Assembly: GCA_902492545.1 (NCBI GenBank)
Contig: CABULX010000075.1
Span: 1 to 10,712, forward strand
Origin: an uncultured Collinsella sp.
GTDB taxonomy: Bacteria > Actinomycetota > Coriobacteriia > Coriobacteriales > Coriobacteriaceae
Length of the DNA: 10,712 bases
Reading direction: 5' to 3'
Shown here: piece by piece, positions 1 through 7,233 of the stretch
How the letters are laid out: each line of letters begins with the position of its first letter
Numbering within the stretch: the first letter of the stretch is position 1
Notes under the pieces: model-generated
Told to the model about the DNA's origin: nothing
Seen by the model: only the letters and a program-made list of their open reading frames with translations
Databases searched by the model: none
Translations under genes and position numbers: made by a program

Positions 1-2435
1 CAAGCGACAGGGCCGGCGACCTTCTGGTGCACGGTATCCCATACGTTGCGCAGGTCGGCAGCCTCAAGGCCCTGGAGCTCAGCGACGACGAGCTTGTAGC
101 CATTCAGCTCGACAGCGCCGTCGATGGCACTGGAGATCGCATCGGAGGAGCCACCGGTGAGCGCCTTCTTGAGCTTGTTGGAAGTCTCGCGCAGCTCGGC
201 CTGCAGGTTCTCCACGCGGGCGGGAACCTCGTCCACGCGGCACTTGAGCGCAGCGGCAGCGGCGTCGACGAGCGCCAGACGGTCAGCCATGTAGTCGAGA
301 GCGCCCTTAGAGGTCACGGCCTCAATGCGGCGGACGTTTGAGCCCGTGGAGGACTCGGAGATGATCTTGAACAGACCGATCTCGGCGGTGTTGGCGGCAT
401 GCGTACCACCGCAGAGCTCACGGGAGAACGGCTGGTCCTCGGCGCCAACGGAGACAACGCGGACGACGTCGCCATACTTCTCGCCAAACAGGGCAACGGC
501 ACCGGCGGCCTTGGCCTCGTCGATGCCCATGACGCGAGTCACGACCGGCTTGGAGGCGAAGATCTGCTGGTTGACCAGATCCTCGACAGCCTTGAGCTGC
601 TCAGAGGACAGGGCCTCAAAGTGCGTGAAGTCAAAGCGCAGGTGCTCGGGCGTCACCAACGAGCCAGCCTGGGAGACATGCTCGCCCAGGACCTGCTTAA
701 GGGCGGCGTCGAGAAGGTGCGTGGCGGTGTGGTTGCGGCGCAGGAAGCCACGGCGCTCAGCGTCGAGCGCGGCGGTCACGGTAGCACCGACGGTCAGCGT
801 GCCATCGGTAACGTGGGCGACGTGGGCATACAGGCCGTTGTGGTTCTTGGTGTCGGCAACGGTCAGCACAACGCCCTCGGCGGAAAGCTTGCCGGCATCG
901 CCCTGCTGGCCGCCCATCTCGGCGTAGAACGGGGTGCGGTCGAGCACAACCTCGACATCCTCGCCCGCGGCGGCGGACTCGAGGGACTCGCCGTTGCGTA
1001 CGATGGCGAGAACCTTGGCGCCCTCGATCACGTCGTTGTCATAGCCGTCGAACTCAGTCGCGGCGACCTTGTCGGAAAGCTCGACCCACACGTCGTTGAA
1101 GCTGCCCCAGGCGTCGCCCTTGGCATTGGCGCGGGCGCGGGCCTTCTGGTCCTCCATGCAGGCAGTGAAGCCGTCCATGTCGACGTCGTGGCCAGCGGTG
1201 CCGGCGATCTCGACGGTCAGGTCGATGGGGAAACCAAAGGTGTCGTGCAGCTTAAAGGCAACATCGCCCGGAAGCACAGCACCCTCGGCAAGCGCTGCCA
1301 GGGCCTCGTCCAGGTAGACGCGGCCGTTGTCGAGCGTCGTGGAGAAGCGCTCCTCCTCGGAGGCGACGATACCCTTGACGAGCGCGACGTTCTTGAGCAG
1401 CTCGGGATAGGCCTCGCCCATCTGAGCGTTGACCTCGTCGATGAACTTAGTCAGGAAGGCGCCCTCGATGCCCAGAAGGCGACCGTGGAACACGGCACGG
1501 CGGAGCAGGCGACGAAGGACGTACTCGCGGCCCTCGTTACCGGGGAGGATGCCGTCGGAAATCATAAAGTCGACGGCACGGGAGTGATCGGCGATGATTC
1601 GCAGCGAGCGGCTGGCACCGGAGTAATCGTCGGCGTCATAGGTCTTACCACTGATCTCCTCGCCCAGCTTGATGAGATGCTGCATCAGGTCGCCGTCGTA
1701 ATTGGCGGTCTTGTGCTGCATGATGGCGGCCATGCGCTCCAGACCCATGCCCGTATCGAGGTTACGGTGCGGCAGCTCCGGCATGGAGCCGTCCTCCTGG
1801 CGGTCGTACTGGGTAAACACGAGGTTCCAGAACTCAAGGAAGCGGTCGCAGTCGCAGCCGGGCTTGCAGTCGGGGCTACCGCAGCCGACTTCCTCGCCCA
1901 TGTCAAAGTAGATCTCGGAGCACGGACCGCAGGGGCCGGTGGGGCCAGCAGCCCAGAAGTTATCGTCCTCGCCCAGGCGAGAGATGTGATCCTCGGCAAC
2001 GCCCAGAGAGCGCCACACGTCGTGGGTCTCGTCATCCTCGGTAAAGACGGTAAAGTACAGGCGGTCGAGCGGCAGCTTGAACTCCTTGGTGATGAGCTCG
2101 AAGGCCCAGGCGCAAGCCTGCTGCTTGGAGACGCCGCCAAAGGAGAAGTCACCGAGCATCTCGAAGAAGGACAGGTGACGGCCGTCCTCGCCGATGCAAT
2201 CGATGTCGTTGGTGCGGACGCACTTCTGGCAGGAGATAGCGCCGATCTCCTTCATGGTCTTCTTGCCCTGATAGTACTCCTTAAACTGGTTCATGCCAGC
2301 GTTAGCAAGCAGCAGCGAAGGATCGTCGGGTACAAGAGACGAAGAAGGATAGAGCTTAAGGCCGCGCTCCTCAAAGAAGTTGAGGAACTTAGAGCGAATC
2401 TCGGCCGTTGTCATTGACGGGTAGTCAGCACTCAT
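1..2435 (-). CDS. alaS: Alanyl-tRNA synthetase, C-terminus cut by window edge
   Basis: Cytoplasmic class II synthetase that charges tRNA-Ala and hydrolyses mischarged Ser/Gly-tRNA-Ala. Reading down from the ATG at 2435 gives MSADYPSMTTAEIRSKFLNF, then the catalytic-core stretch LLLANAGMNQFKEYY. The editing domain has both halves of its zinc site: HTATH (residues 569-573) and CGGTH (Cys675 to His679), close to E. coli His564/568 and Cys666/His670. After that comes the C-Ala coiled coil. About 811 codons are present, against the usual 870-890, so only the last 60-80 residues lie beyond position 1. The start is fixed by a GAGGAG Shine-Dalgarno at 2445-2450, 9 nt upstream. The gene has its own promoter and is separated from the sigma-factor unit by a terminator. 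A 672-residue open frame on the opposite strand (399-2417) is a shadow of this GC-rich gene. The identification is secure. Confidence 0.98.
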   Translation of the reverse strand, partial: MSADYPSMTTAEIRSKFLNFFEERGLKLYPSSSLVPDDPSLLLANAGMNQFKEYYQGKKTMKEIGAISCQKCVRTNDIDCIGEDGRHLSFFEMLGDFSFGGVSKQQACAWAFELITKEFKLPLDRLYFTVFTEDDETHDVWRSLGVAEDHISRLGEDDNFWAAGPTGPCGPCSEIYFDMGEEVGCGSPDCKPGCDCDRFLEFWNLVFTQYDRQEDGSMPELPHRNLDTGMGLERMAAIMQHKTANYDGDLMQHLIKLGEEISGKTYDADDYSGASRSLRIIADHSRAVDFMISDGILPGNEGREYVLRRLLRRAVFHGRLLGIEGAFLTKFIDEVNAQMGEAYPELLKNVALVKGIVASEEERFSTTLDNGRVYLDEALAALAEGAVLPGDVAFKLHDTFGFPIDLTVEIAGTAGHDVDMDGFTACMEDQKARARANAKGDAWGSFNDVWVELSDKVAATEFDGYDNDVIEGAKVLAIVRNGESLESAAAGEDVEVVLDRTPFYAEMGGQQGDAGKLSAEGVVLTVADTKNHNGLYAHVAHVTDGTLTVGATVTAALDAERRGFLRRNHTATHLLDAALKQVLGEHVSQAGSLVTPEHLRFDFTHFEALSSEQLKAVEDLVNQQIFASKPVVTRVMGIDEAKAAGAVALFGEKYGDVVRVVSVGAEDQPFSRELCGGTHAANTAEIGLFKIISESSTGSNVRRIEAVTSKGALDYMADRLALVDAAAAALKCRVDEVPARVENLQAELRETSNKLKKALTGGSSDAISSAIDGAVELNGYKLVVAELQGLEAADLRNVWDTVHQKVAGPVA

Positions 2436-2481
2436 AGAGGGAATCTCCTCGGTTTCACATCGAAACAGTTCAAACGTAACG

Positions 2482-2509
2482 ATATTACCATCCCACCGCG
2501 CAAGTGCAA
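2482..2509 (-). promoter_or_regulatory. Probable vegetative promoter of alaS
   Basis: On the minus strand a -35 box TTGCAC (2509-2504) is followed by a 16-nt spacer and a -10 box TAATAT (2487-2482), which is preceded by TGG as an extended -10. Transcription would start near 2475, giving a leader of about 40 nt. That is too short for a T-box riboswitch. The -35 box overlaps the T-tract of the upstream terminator. The prediction is from motif matching only. Confidence 0.6.
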
Positions 2510-2538
2510 AAAAGAGGGCCGGCACAATGCCGGCCCTT
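2508..2538 (-). terminator. Intrinsic terminator of the sigma-factor unit
   Basis: A perfect 8-bp GC-rich stem (2516-2523 with 2529-2536, extendable by A-T and G-T pairs) encloses a 5-nt ACAAT loop. On the minus strand it is followed by CTC and six T residues ending at 2508. It lies 50 nt after the stop codon of the AI-2E transporter and before the alaS promoter, so it ends the four-gene unit. The plus-strand side has no T-run, so it acts in one direction. Confidence 0.9.
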
Positions 2539-2587
2539 CAGCGAAATTGCATGTTAGCGCGTATGAATATTAATCCGAATTACCCCG

Positions 2588-3997
2588 CTAGTTGTCATCA
2601 TCGTCCAAGGAGCCGTCGATGCCGGTATTGGTATCGTCGTCCGAGTTGGAATCATCCTCTTTGGCAAAGGGGTTCTTGAAGAAGCCCGTGGAATCGGGTT
2701 GCAAACCCGAGAGCTTGATCCAGGGATTATCGAACTCGGGCTTAGGCATCGCCTGGGCCTCGGGCGCAGTCTCGTTACCGATGAGCTCGGACTCATAGAT
2801 GAAGGTGTCGTCGCCGAGCGCGTCGTAGGCGGCGACCGGGTTGCCATCGGCATCGCGGTACGGCGTGCCCTTAAACACGGCACCGTCATAGGCCACAAGC
2901 TGGCGGCCGGTCTCATTCTCGAAGTAGTACACGAAGATACCCTTGAGGGCCGCACACAGCGGGATGGCAATAATCATACCGATGGGGCCCATGAGTGCTG
3001 AGCCAATAACGAGCGCCGTGAGGCTCATGATGGGATGCACCTGCACCGAGCTCTGCATGACCTTAGGCGAAATCACGTTATCGGTGACGTTTTGGGCCAC
3101 CATCGTCACGATGAGCGTCCATAACGCCAACATGGGACTGAACATGAAACCGAGCACCGTGGCGATTGCTGCGCTCACCCAAGGACCGACGACCGGAACC
3201 AAATGCATGATGCCAGTGAAGATAGCCATGAGCGCCGCATACGGATGGCCGATGATCAGGAAGCCGATAAAGGCGAGGAAACCACCGCAGATGGACGTCA
3301 CGACCATACCGCGCATGTAGCCGCCGACAGAGCGAGAAAGGATGGCGACCATAAAGCGGTACGAGGTCTCCTTCTCCTGACCGATGATGGTGCAAATCTC
3401 GTGGTGCATGCGAGGGTAGTCGCAGGCCATCCAGTAGGCAAGCACCAGACCAAGGAAGATCACGAACAACTGCGAGGCCGTATTGGTGATGAGCGGGAAC
3501 ACACCGCGGCCAAGCTCGGCAGCGATCTGAGACACATACTTCGATGCCACGGTAACCAGCGACGAAAGATTATCGTCCAAATACTCCTTGAGCGGCGTGT
3601 TATTGAGCGTCTTGGCATGCGAGATCATCTCATTGAGATCGCCACCCGCAACACGAAGCTGCTCGGGCAGGCGGCTCAGGACTTCCATGATCTGACCAAA
3701 GAGAATCGGCGACAAGATGCAAACGACACCGACGAGCACGGCAACAACAACAATAAGCGCGATAAGCGAACCGACGCCGCGATTCACACCATGGTGCTCG
3801 AGCCAGTTGGTGATCGGGGACATCACAAAAGCAATGATGGAGCCGACGGCAAGAAACTCGATAACCGGTGCCAGGATGCCCATAAGGTTAAAGATGACAG
3901 CAGCAATAACAATGCAGCCGACAACAGCCCAAATGCGCAGCGTCAGAATGCGGGTGTCGCGCAGCACGCGATCGGTTTGTTGGGGGTGCTCACTCAT
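2588..3997 (-). CDS. AI-2E family transporter (UPF0118) with acidic C-terminal tail
   Basis: A 469-residue polytopic membrane protein of the AI-2E/TqsA/PerM family. Some members are linked to autoinducer-2 export and others to Na+/H+ exchange, so the substrate here is unknown. Hydrophobic segments fall at about 20-38, 42-62, 75-98, 168-190, 229-250, 252-270, 272-300 and 328-356. The soluble stretch between the third and fourth is usual for the family. Family signatures are visible: HLVPVVGPW (265-273) and ISPKVMQSSVQVHPI (309-323). From about residue 358 a cytoplasmic tail of some 110 residues follows, ending in runs of Asp and Ser; I do not recognise a domain in it. The ATG overlaps the TGA of the sigma-factor gene by 4 nt (ATGA, 3997-3994), which points to translational coupling. 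It is the last gene before the terminator. The family assignment is strong; its role in the stress module is inferred from position. Confidence 0.92.
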   Translation of the reverse strand: MSEHPQQTDRVLRDTRILTLRIWAVVGCIVIAAVIFNLMGILAPVIEFLAVGSIIAFVMSPITNWLEHHGVNRGVGSLIALIVVVAVLVGVVCILSPILFGQIMEVLSRLPEQLRVAGGDLNEMISHAKTLNNTPLKEYLDDNLSSLVTVASKYVSQIAAELGRGVFPLITNTASQLFVIFLGLVLAYWMACDYPRMHHEICTIIGQEKETSYRFMVAILSRSVGGYMRGMVVTSICGGFLAFIGFLIIGHPYAALMAIFTGIMHLVPVVGPWVSAAIATVLGFMFSPMLALWTLIVTMVAQNVTDNVISPKVMQSSVQVHPIMSLTALVIGSALMGPIGMIIAIPLCAALKGIFVYYFENETGRQLVAYDGAVFKGTPYRDADGNPVAAYDALGDDTFIYESELIGNETAPEAQAMPKPEFDNPWIKLSGLQPDSTGFFKNPFAKEDDSNSDDDTNTGIDGSLDDDDN

Positions 3998-4785
3998 GAA
4001 CGAATCATCACTCCGTCGGGGTCGATCTTGTCCTGAATCTTCTTAAGCGTGCGGCGCAGCAGACGCGAAACCTGCACCTGAGAAATACCCAGCTTCTTGG
4101 CGATCTCGATCTGGGTCATGCCCTTCACAAAGCGCAGCTCGATCACCTCGCGCTCGCGCGGCGAGAAATCACGGATGGCTTCCTCGATCACTAGGCGGTC
4201 ATCGGTAAAGTCGAGCTCGTTGTCGTCGTCGGCGTAACGGTCGAGAATCGAGGGGGCATCGTCGGAATCGGACGCACCAGGAGCCTCAATGGGCACCGAG
4301 GTATAGGCCGAAGACGATTCCATGGCCTCCAGCACCTCATCGACAGTCACATCTAGATACTCAGCGATCTCCTCAACCTTGGGCGAACGCTGCAGCTCGT
4401 TGGTAAGTTTGTCAGTAGCCTGGTTGACCTTGGCCGAGAGCTCCTGCAGACGACGCGGTACGCGCACACTCCAGCCCTTGTCGCGAAAATGGCGTTTGAT
4501 CTCGCCCAGGATAGTGGGTGTCGCAAACGTCGTGAACTCGAGTCCGCGCTCGGGATCAAAACGGTCGATAGCCTTGAGCAAGCCCAGATAGCCGACCTGC
4601 ATGAGGTCGTCGAGCGGCTCGCCGCGATTCTTAAATTTGTTGGCAAGAAACCTTACCAGGTTCATATGGGACATGACGAGCTGCTCACGGGCGTCCGGAT
4701 CACCGGTCTCCTTGTAACGACGAAACAGCTCGCGGGTTTTCTCCTTGTCCCAAGCGGTCTTGCCGCTCCGGGAACGTTCGGTCAT
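3994..4785 (-). CDS. RNA polymerase sigma factor, SigB/SigF/SigG family
   Basis: A 263-residue group 3 sigma-70 factor that would direct RNA polymerase to a stress or alternative regulon. Region 2 covers about 38-108 and includes the core-binding stretch DDLMQVGYLGLLKAIDRFDP and the -10 recognition part FTTFATPTILGEIKRHFRDK. Region 3 is about 115-160. An unusually acidic linker (about 168-196, DSDDAPSILDRYADDDNELD) precedes region 4 (about 205-253), whose helix-turn-helix is TQIEIAKKLGISQVQVSRLL. The text after FRDKGW (VRVPRRLQEL) is typical of SigB/F/G. The ATG lies 1 nt after the TAA of the anti-sigma gene and has only a weak purine stretch upstream, so translation probably depends on the upstream gene. 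The next gene overlaps the stop. The neighbouring RsbW-like gene supports control by an anti-sigma factor. I leave the symbol blank because I cannot tell SigB, SigF and SigG apart here. Confidence 0.95.
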   Translation of the reverse strand: MTERSRSGKTAWDKEKTRELFRRYKETGDPDAREQLVMSHMNLVRFLANKFKNRGEPLDDLMQVGYLGLLKAIDRFDPERGLEFTTFATPTILGEIKRHFRDKGWSVRVPRRLQELSAKVNQATDKLTNELQRSPKVEEIAEYLDVTVDEVLEAMESSSAYTSVPIEAPGASDSDDAPSILDRYADDDNELDFTDDRLVIEEAIRDFSPREREVIELRFVKGMTQIEIAKKLGISQVQVSRLLRRTLKKIQDKIDPDGVMIRS

Positions 4786-4786
4786 A

Positions 4787-5164
4787 TTAGATATCCGCCT
4801 TGAGGTCGAGGGAAAGCGTCAGGGGCGCCGTAGTCTTTTCGTAGGAGTCGCACACGCTCGCGAGGATGAGCTCGGCATACACCGCAGCCTGGTCGTCTTC
4901 ATCGACCGTAGCCTGGTCGCCAAAGGTAATAGTCATGCCAACGTGGGTCTCATCGACATCGAATTTGATGGTGATGTCATCGCAGTCGACCGCGGTGCAA
5001 CCAAAGATGAAAGCCTCCTCAGCAGCCATGCGGATGTCCTCGATGCGATCGACAGACATAGAGCACAGGGCACCAACGTTGGCTGCCGTCATGCGCACAA
5101 GGCGAGCGAGACGCGGGTCACCGGCAACGGTCAGCGTGATAGGGCAGGTTGCTTCGCTACTCAT
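4787..5164 (-). CDS. RsbW/SpoIIAB-like anti-sigma factor lacking ATP-site motifs
   Basis: A 125-residue protein encoded directly upstream of the sigma factor. The stretch VDRIEDIRMAAEEAF (38-52) matches the helix that carries the N-box in RsbW and SpoIIAB (for example DLKIAVSEACTNAV in B. subtilis), and the beta-rich second half fits the GHKL fold. The key ATP-site residues are missing. Where the family has the Mg-binding Asn, this protein has Phe54 (AFIFGC). The DxGxG motif is absent (the equivalent region reads TITFGDQATVDED). The G2 glycine-rich lid is absent, with AAVYAELILASVCDSYE in its place. At 125 residues it is also shorter than B. subtilis RsbW (about 160). The start is ATG 5164, chosen for the GAGGAG site 7 nt upstream; a longer reading to 5272 has an Arg/Pro-rich extension lying inside the upstream gene. 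It overlaps that gene by 8 nt. It is probably an anti-sigma factor that works without kinase activity. The anti-sigma role is inferred; the missing motifs are seen. Confidence 0.75.
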   Translation of the reverse strand: MSSEATCPITLTVAGDPRLARLVRMTAANVGALCSMSVDRIEDIRMAAEEAFIFGCTAVDCDDITIKFDVDETHVGMTITFGDQATVDEDDQAAVYAELILASVCDSYEKTTAPLTLSLDLKADI

Positions 5165-5744
5165 CGCAGGACTCCTCAGAGGTCTCGGCGGGCGTATAGG
5201 TGTAATACTGAGCCGGCTTGGATACAGACTTCTGACCATCATCGTCGCCCGCGGCGGCCTCGTCCTCGCCAATTAGGACGCGCTCGGTAGGCTGATCGGC
5301 CTCCGCAGCGGCAGCGGCGAGCTTGCGATCTGCGTCGGCTGCAGGAGCCTTCACCTTATTGAAGAGCTTCTGCACAGCACCGGCGGCAGAGTCGGTCACG
5401 CTCGACACAGCATTGCTGGCCTCGGCCATGCTGCCCGTAACCTCGGAAATGTCGCGAACCACGGCTTCGACCTCTACGAGATTGGAGGTAAGGGCATCGA
5501 CCGCGGTCTTGCTCGACTTAAGCAGCGGCTCCATCTGGGCAAGCGCCGGCGTAAGCTCATCGACAGCGCCATCGAGCTTTGCCACCACAGGCTGAGCCTC
5601 GGCGATGGTGTTGTTGAGGTCGTTCACGGTCTTATCGAGCGAGTCGACAACATTGCGGGTCTTGCGCAGGGTAAGCGCGAGCTCAGCGATGGCCCACACG
5701 CCGGCAACGGCGAGCAGCAGCAGGGCGATTTGAATGGGACTCAT
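5157..5744 (-). CDS. DUF948-like membrane-anchored coiled-coil protein
   Basis: A 195-residue protein with one N-terminal transmembrane segment (about 4-24, PIQIALLLLAVAGVWAIAEL) and no signal peptidase site that I can see. A long helical region (about 28-125) follows, rich in evenly spaced Val, Leu and Asp/Glu, such as VVDSLDKTVNDLNNTI. This pattern is typical of DUF948 proteins, the family of B. subtilis YtxG. Residues 132-195 are a low-complexity tail rich in Ala, Asp and Glu, ending ESCDE. The ATG at 5744 has a strong GGGAGG site 5 nt upstream. Its last codons overlap the anti-sigma start, so it looks like the first gene of the sigma-factor unit. A role as membrane scaffold or stress protein is inferred. 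The family call rests on architecture, not on a profile search. Confidence 0.75.
   Translation of the reverse strand: MSPIQIALLLLAVAGVWAIAELALTLRKTRNVVDSLDKTVNDLNNTIAEAQPVVAKLDGAVDELTPALAQMEPLLKSSKTAVDALTSNLVEVEAVVRDISEVTGSMAEASNAVSSVTDSAAGAVQKLFNKVKAPAADADRKLAAAAAEADQPTERVLIGEDEAAAGDDDGQKSVSKPAQYYTYTPAETSEESCDE
5172..5177 (-). promoter_or_regulatory. Shine-Dalgarno that sets the anti-sigma start
   Basis: GAGGAG sits 7 nt before the ATG at 5164, inside the last codons of the DUF948-like gene. It favours this start over the upstream in-frame alternatives. Confidence 0.8.
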
Positions 5745-5844
5745 ACAAGCCTCCCGGAAGAATCGAAATACAGACGCTTTTCATGGTACCCCAAAGGAGA
5801 CCGAACATGCCAAGAGCAGCAACGTGGGACAAAATTATCAGCAG

Positions 5845-7194
5845 CTACCTCGGTGCATTCCCGCTGCGGTCGCGTTCGCTTTGCTCTACGCGCCACTCTT
5901 CCCAGCCGCGCCCGGCAGGCTGCCAAAATGCACCGCGTTCCAAGCCTTCGGGCAAATAGCGCTGATCGACCCAGCCTTCGGGATAATCATGTGGATACTT
6001 ATACACACCGTATTCATCGCTGCCCGGGCGATGGCGATCGCGCAGATAACTCGGCACCTCGCGAAGCCCACTAGAATGGATATCGGCCAGCGCCGCATCG
6101 ATCGAAGCCTCACACGCGTTGGATTTTGGCGCCAAGCACACATAGAGTGCAGCCTGAGCCAGGTTAATGCGGCACTCGGGATAGCCAATGACCTCGGCAG
6201 ACTTAAACGCGGCATGTGCCACCAAAAGCGCCTGCGGATCGGCGTTGCCGACGTCCTCAGAAGCATGAATCATAATGCGACGGGCGATAAACTTAGGATC
6301 CTCCCCCGCATCGATCATTCGGGCAAGCCAATAGACGGTGGCATCTGGATCGCTGCCACGCATGGACTTGATAAACGCACTGATAACGTCGTAGTGCATG
6401 TCGCCGTTTTTGTCATACGTAAAGCCGCGACGCGGGTTGGCGATCTTCACGTCATCCACGGTGATGGGATAGCGCTCCCCCGCCGCCGGCGCTGGCGTTC
6501 CCTCGGTATCGGGACGCGTGACGGCAATCTCGCTCGCAAGCTCGAGCGTCGTGAGCGCCGAGCGAGCGTCACCCGCTGCCAGCGTGCAGATGGTCTTGAC
6601 CGCATCCTCATCGGCCGAGAACTTACCGTTCAAGCCCTGCGGTGCCTCAAGTGCACGTTCAATAAGCGTGGCGATATCCTCATCCTTCAGATGCTCAAGC
6701 TCCACGACGCGCCCGCGCGACAACAGTGCCGAGTTGACCTCAAAGTACGGGTTCTCTGTCGTGGCGCCAATCATAATGACGGTACGGTTCTCAACCGCAT
6801 GCAGCAGGGCATCCTGCTGCGACTTGGAGAAGCGGTGAATCTCGTCGATGAAAAGAATGGTGCGACGGTCGTACGTATTCAGACGCGTCTTGGCCTCGTC
6901 AATCACGCGGCGAAGATCCTTTACGGTGCCCGTCACGGCGCTGACTTCGACAAACTCGCTCTTGGTATGGTTGGCGATAATATGTGCCAGCGTCGTCTTG
7001 CCCGTACCGGCCGGCCCGTACAGAATCACACTCGACAGCACGTCGTGCTCAATCGCGGCACGCAACCATGAGCCCTTACCGACGGCCTTTTGCTGACCCA
7101 CGTACTCATCGAGCGAATTGGGGCGCATGCGCACCGCAAGCGGCGCATTCTGAAAGGAACGCTCGCGCGTCGAAGCAGAAAAAAGGTCGTCCAT
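5845..7194 (-). CDS. rarA: Replication-associated AAA+ ATPase RarA/MgsA
   Basis: A clamp-loader-like ATPase that acts at stalled replication forks and interacts with single-stranded DNA-binding protein; related to eukaryotic WRNIP1. At about 449 residues it has the family's usual length. It starts MDDLFSASTRERSFQNAPLA, followed by RMRPNSLDEYVGQQ. Walker A is GPAGTGKTT (about 60-68) and Walker B is ILFIDEIHRF (about 113-122). The sensor 1 and arginine-finger region reads IGATTENPYFEVNSALLSR. The C-terminal half carries RarA hallmarks: DVISAFIKSMRGSDPDATVYWLARM, the MIHASEDVGNADP block, and KYPHDYPEGWVDQRYLP near the end. Several starts are possible (ATG 7209, 7200 and 7194). I prefer 7194 because it gives the usual N-terminus and has GGGA upstream, but none has a strong Shine-Dalgarno. 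It is 60 nt downstream of the dGTPase gene and 100 nt upstream of the sigma unit, with no terminator seen after it. Confidence 0.96.
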   Translation of the reverse strand: MDDLFSASTRERSFQNAPLAVRMRPNSLDEYVGQQKAVGKGSWLRAAIEHDVLSSVILYGPAGTGKTTLAHIIANHTKSEFVEVSAVTGTVKDLRRVIDEAKTRLNTYDRRTILFIDEIHRFSKSQQDALLHAVENRTVIMIGATTENPYFEVNSALLSRGRVVELEHLKDEDIATLIERALEAPQGLNGKFSADEDAVKTICTLAAGDARSALTTLELASEIAVTRPDTEGTPAPAAGERYPITVDDVKIANPRRGFTYDKNGDMHYDVISAFIKSMRGSDPDATVYWLARMIDAGEDPKFIARRIMIHASEDVGNADPQALLVAHAAFKSAEVIGYPECRINLAQAALYVCLAPKSNACEASIDAALADIHSSGLREVPSYLRDRHRPGSDEYGVYKYPHDYPEGWVDQRYLPEGLERGAFWQPAGRGWEEWRVEQSERDRSGNAPR

Positions 7195-7233
7195 AGCCAT
7201 CCCGTGCATCAATCAAAAACGTTTTCCACTAAC

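Noticed and set aside
399..2417. A 672-codon open frame on the plus strand opposite alaS
   Set aside because: It lies fully antisense to a gene with intact AlaS motifs in frame. It reads as a Val/Leu/Gly/Asp-rich string with no domain, which is a known effect of high GC at third codon positions.
2436..2481. A T-box riboswitch in front of alaS
   Set aside because: The leader is only about 40 nt, and no specifier loop, T-box sequence or antiterminator is present.
3203..4036. A 277-codon plus-strand frame across the transporter and sigma junction
   Set aside because: It is a His/Asp/Arg-rich antisense shadow that spans two real overlapping genes. The same applies to the plus-strand frame at 7090-7989 opposite the dGTPase gene.
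5165..5272. N-terminal extension of the anti-sigma factor
   Set aside because: The 36 added residues are Arg/Pro-rich and are the out-of-frame reading of the DUF948-like gene. The strong Shine-Dalgarno at 5172-5177 marks the later ATG.
5765..5820. A sigma-B type promoter (GGGTAC on the minus strand near 5782-5790) upstream of the DUF948-like gene, which would mean autoregulation
   Set aside because: The GGGTAC resembles the GGGWAW -10 of sigma-B promoters, but no GTTT-type -35 lies 12-14 nt upstream. A TTGGCA hexamer pairs only with a poor -10 at a 19-nt spacing.
5734..7071. A 445-codon open frame on the plus strand opposite rarA
   Set aside because: It is fully antisense to RarA, whose Walker motifs and family signatures are intact. 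It shows no recognisable domain or Shine-Dalgarno.
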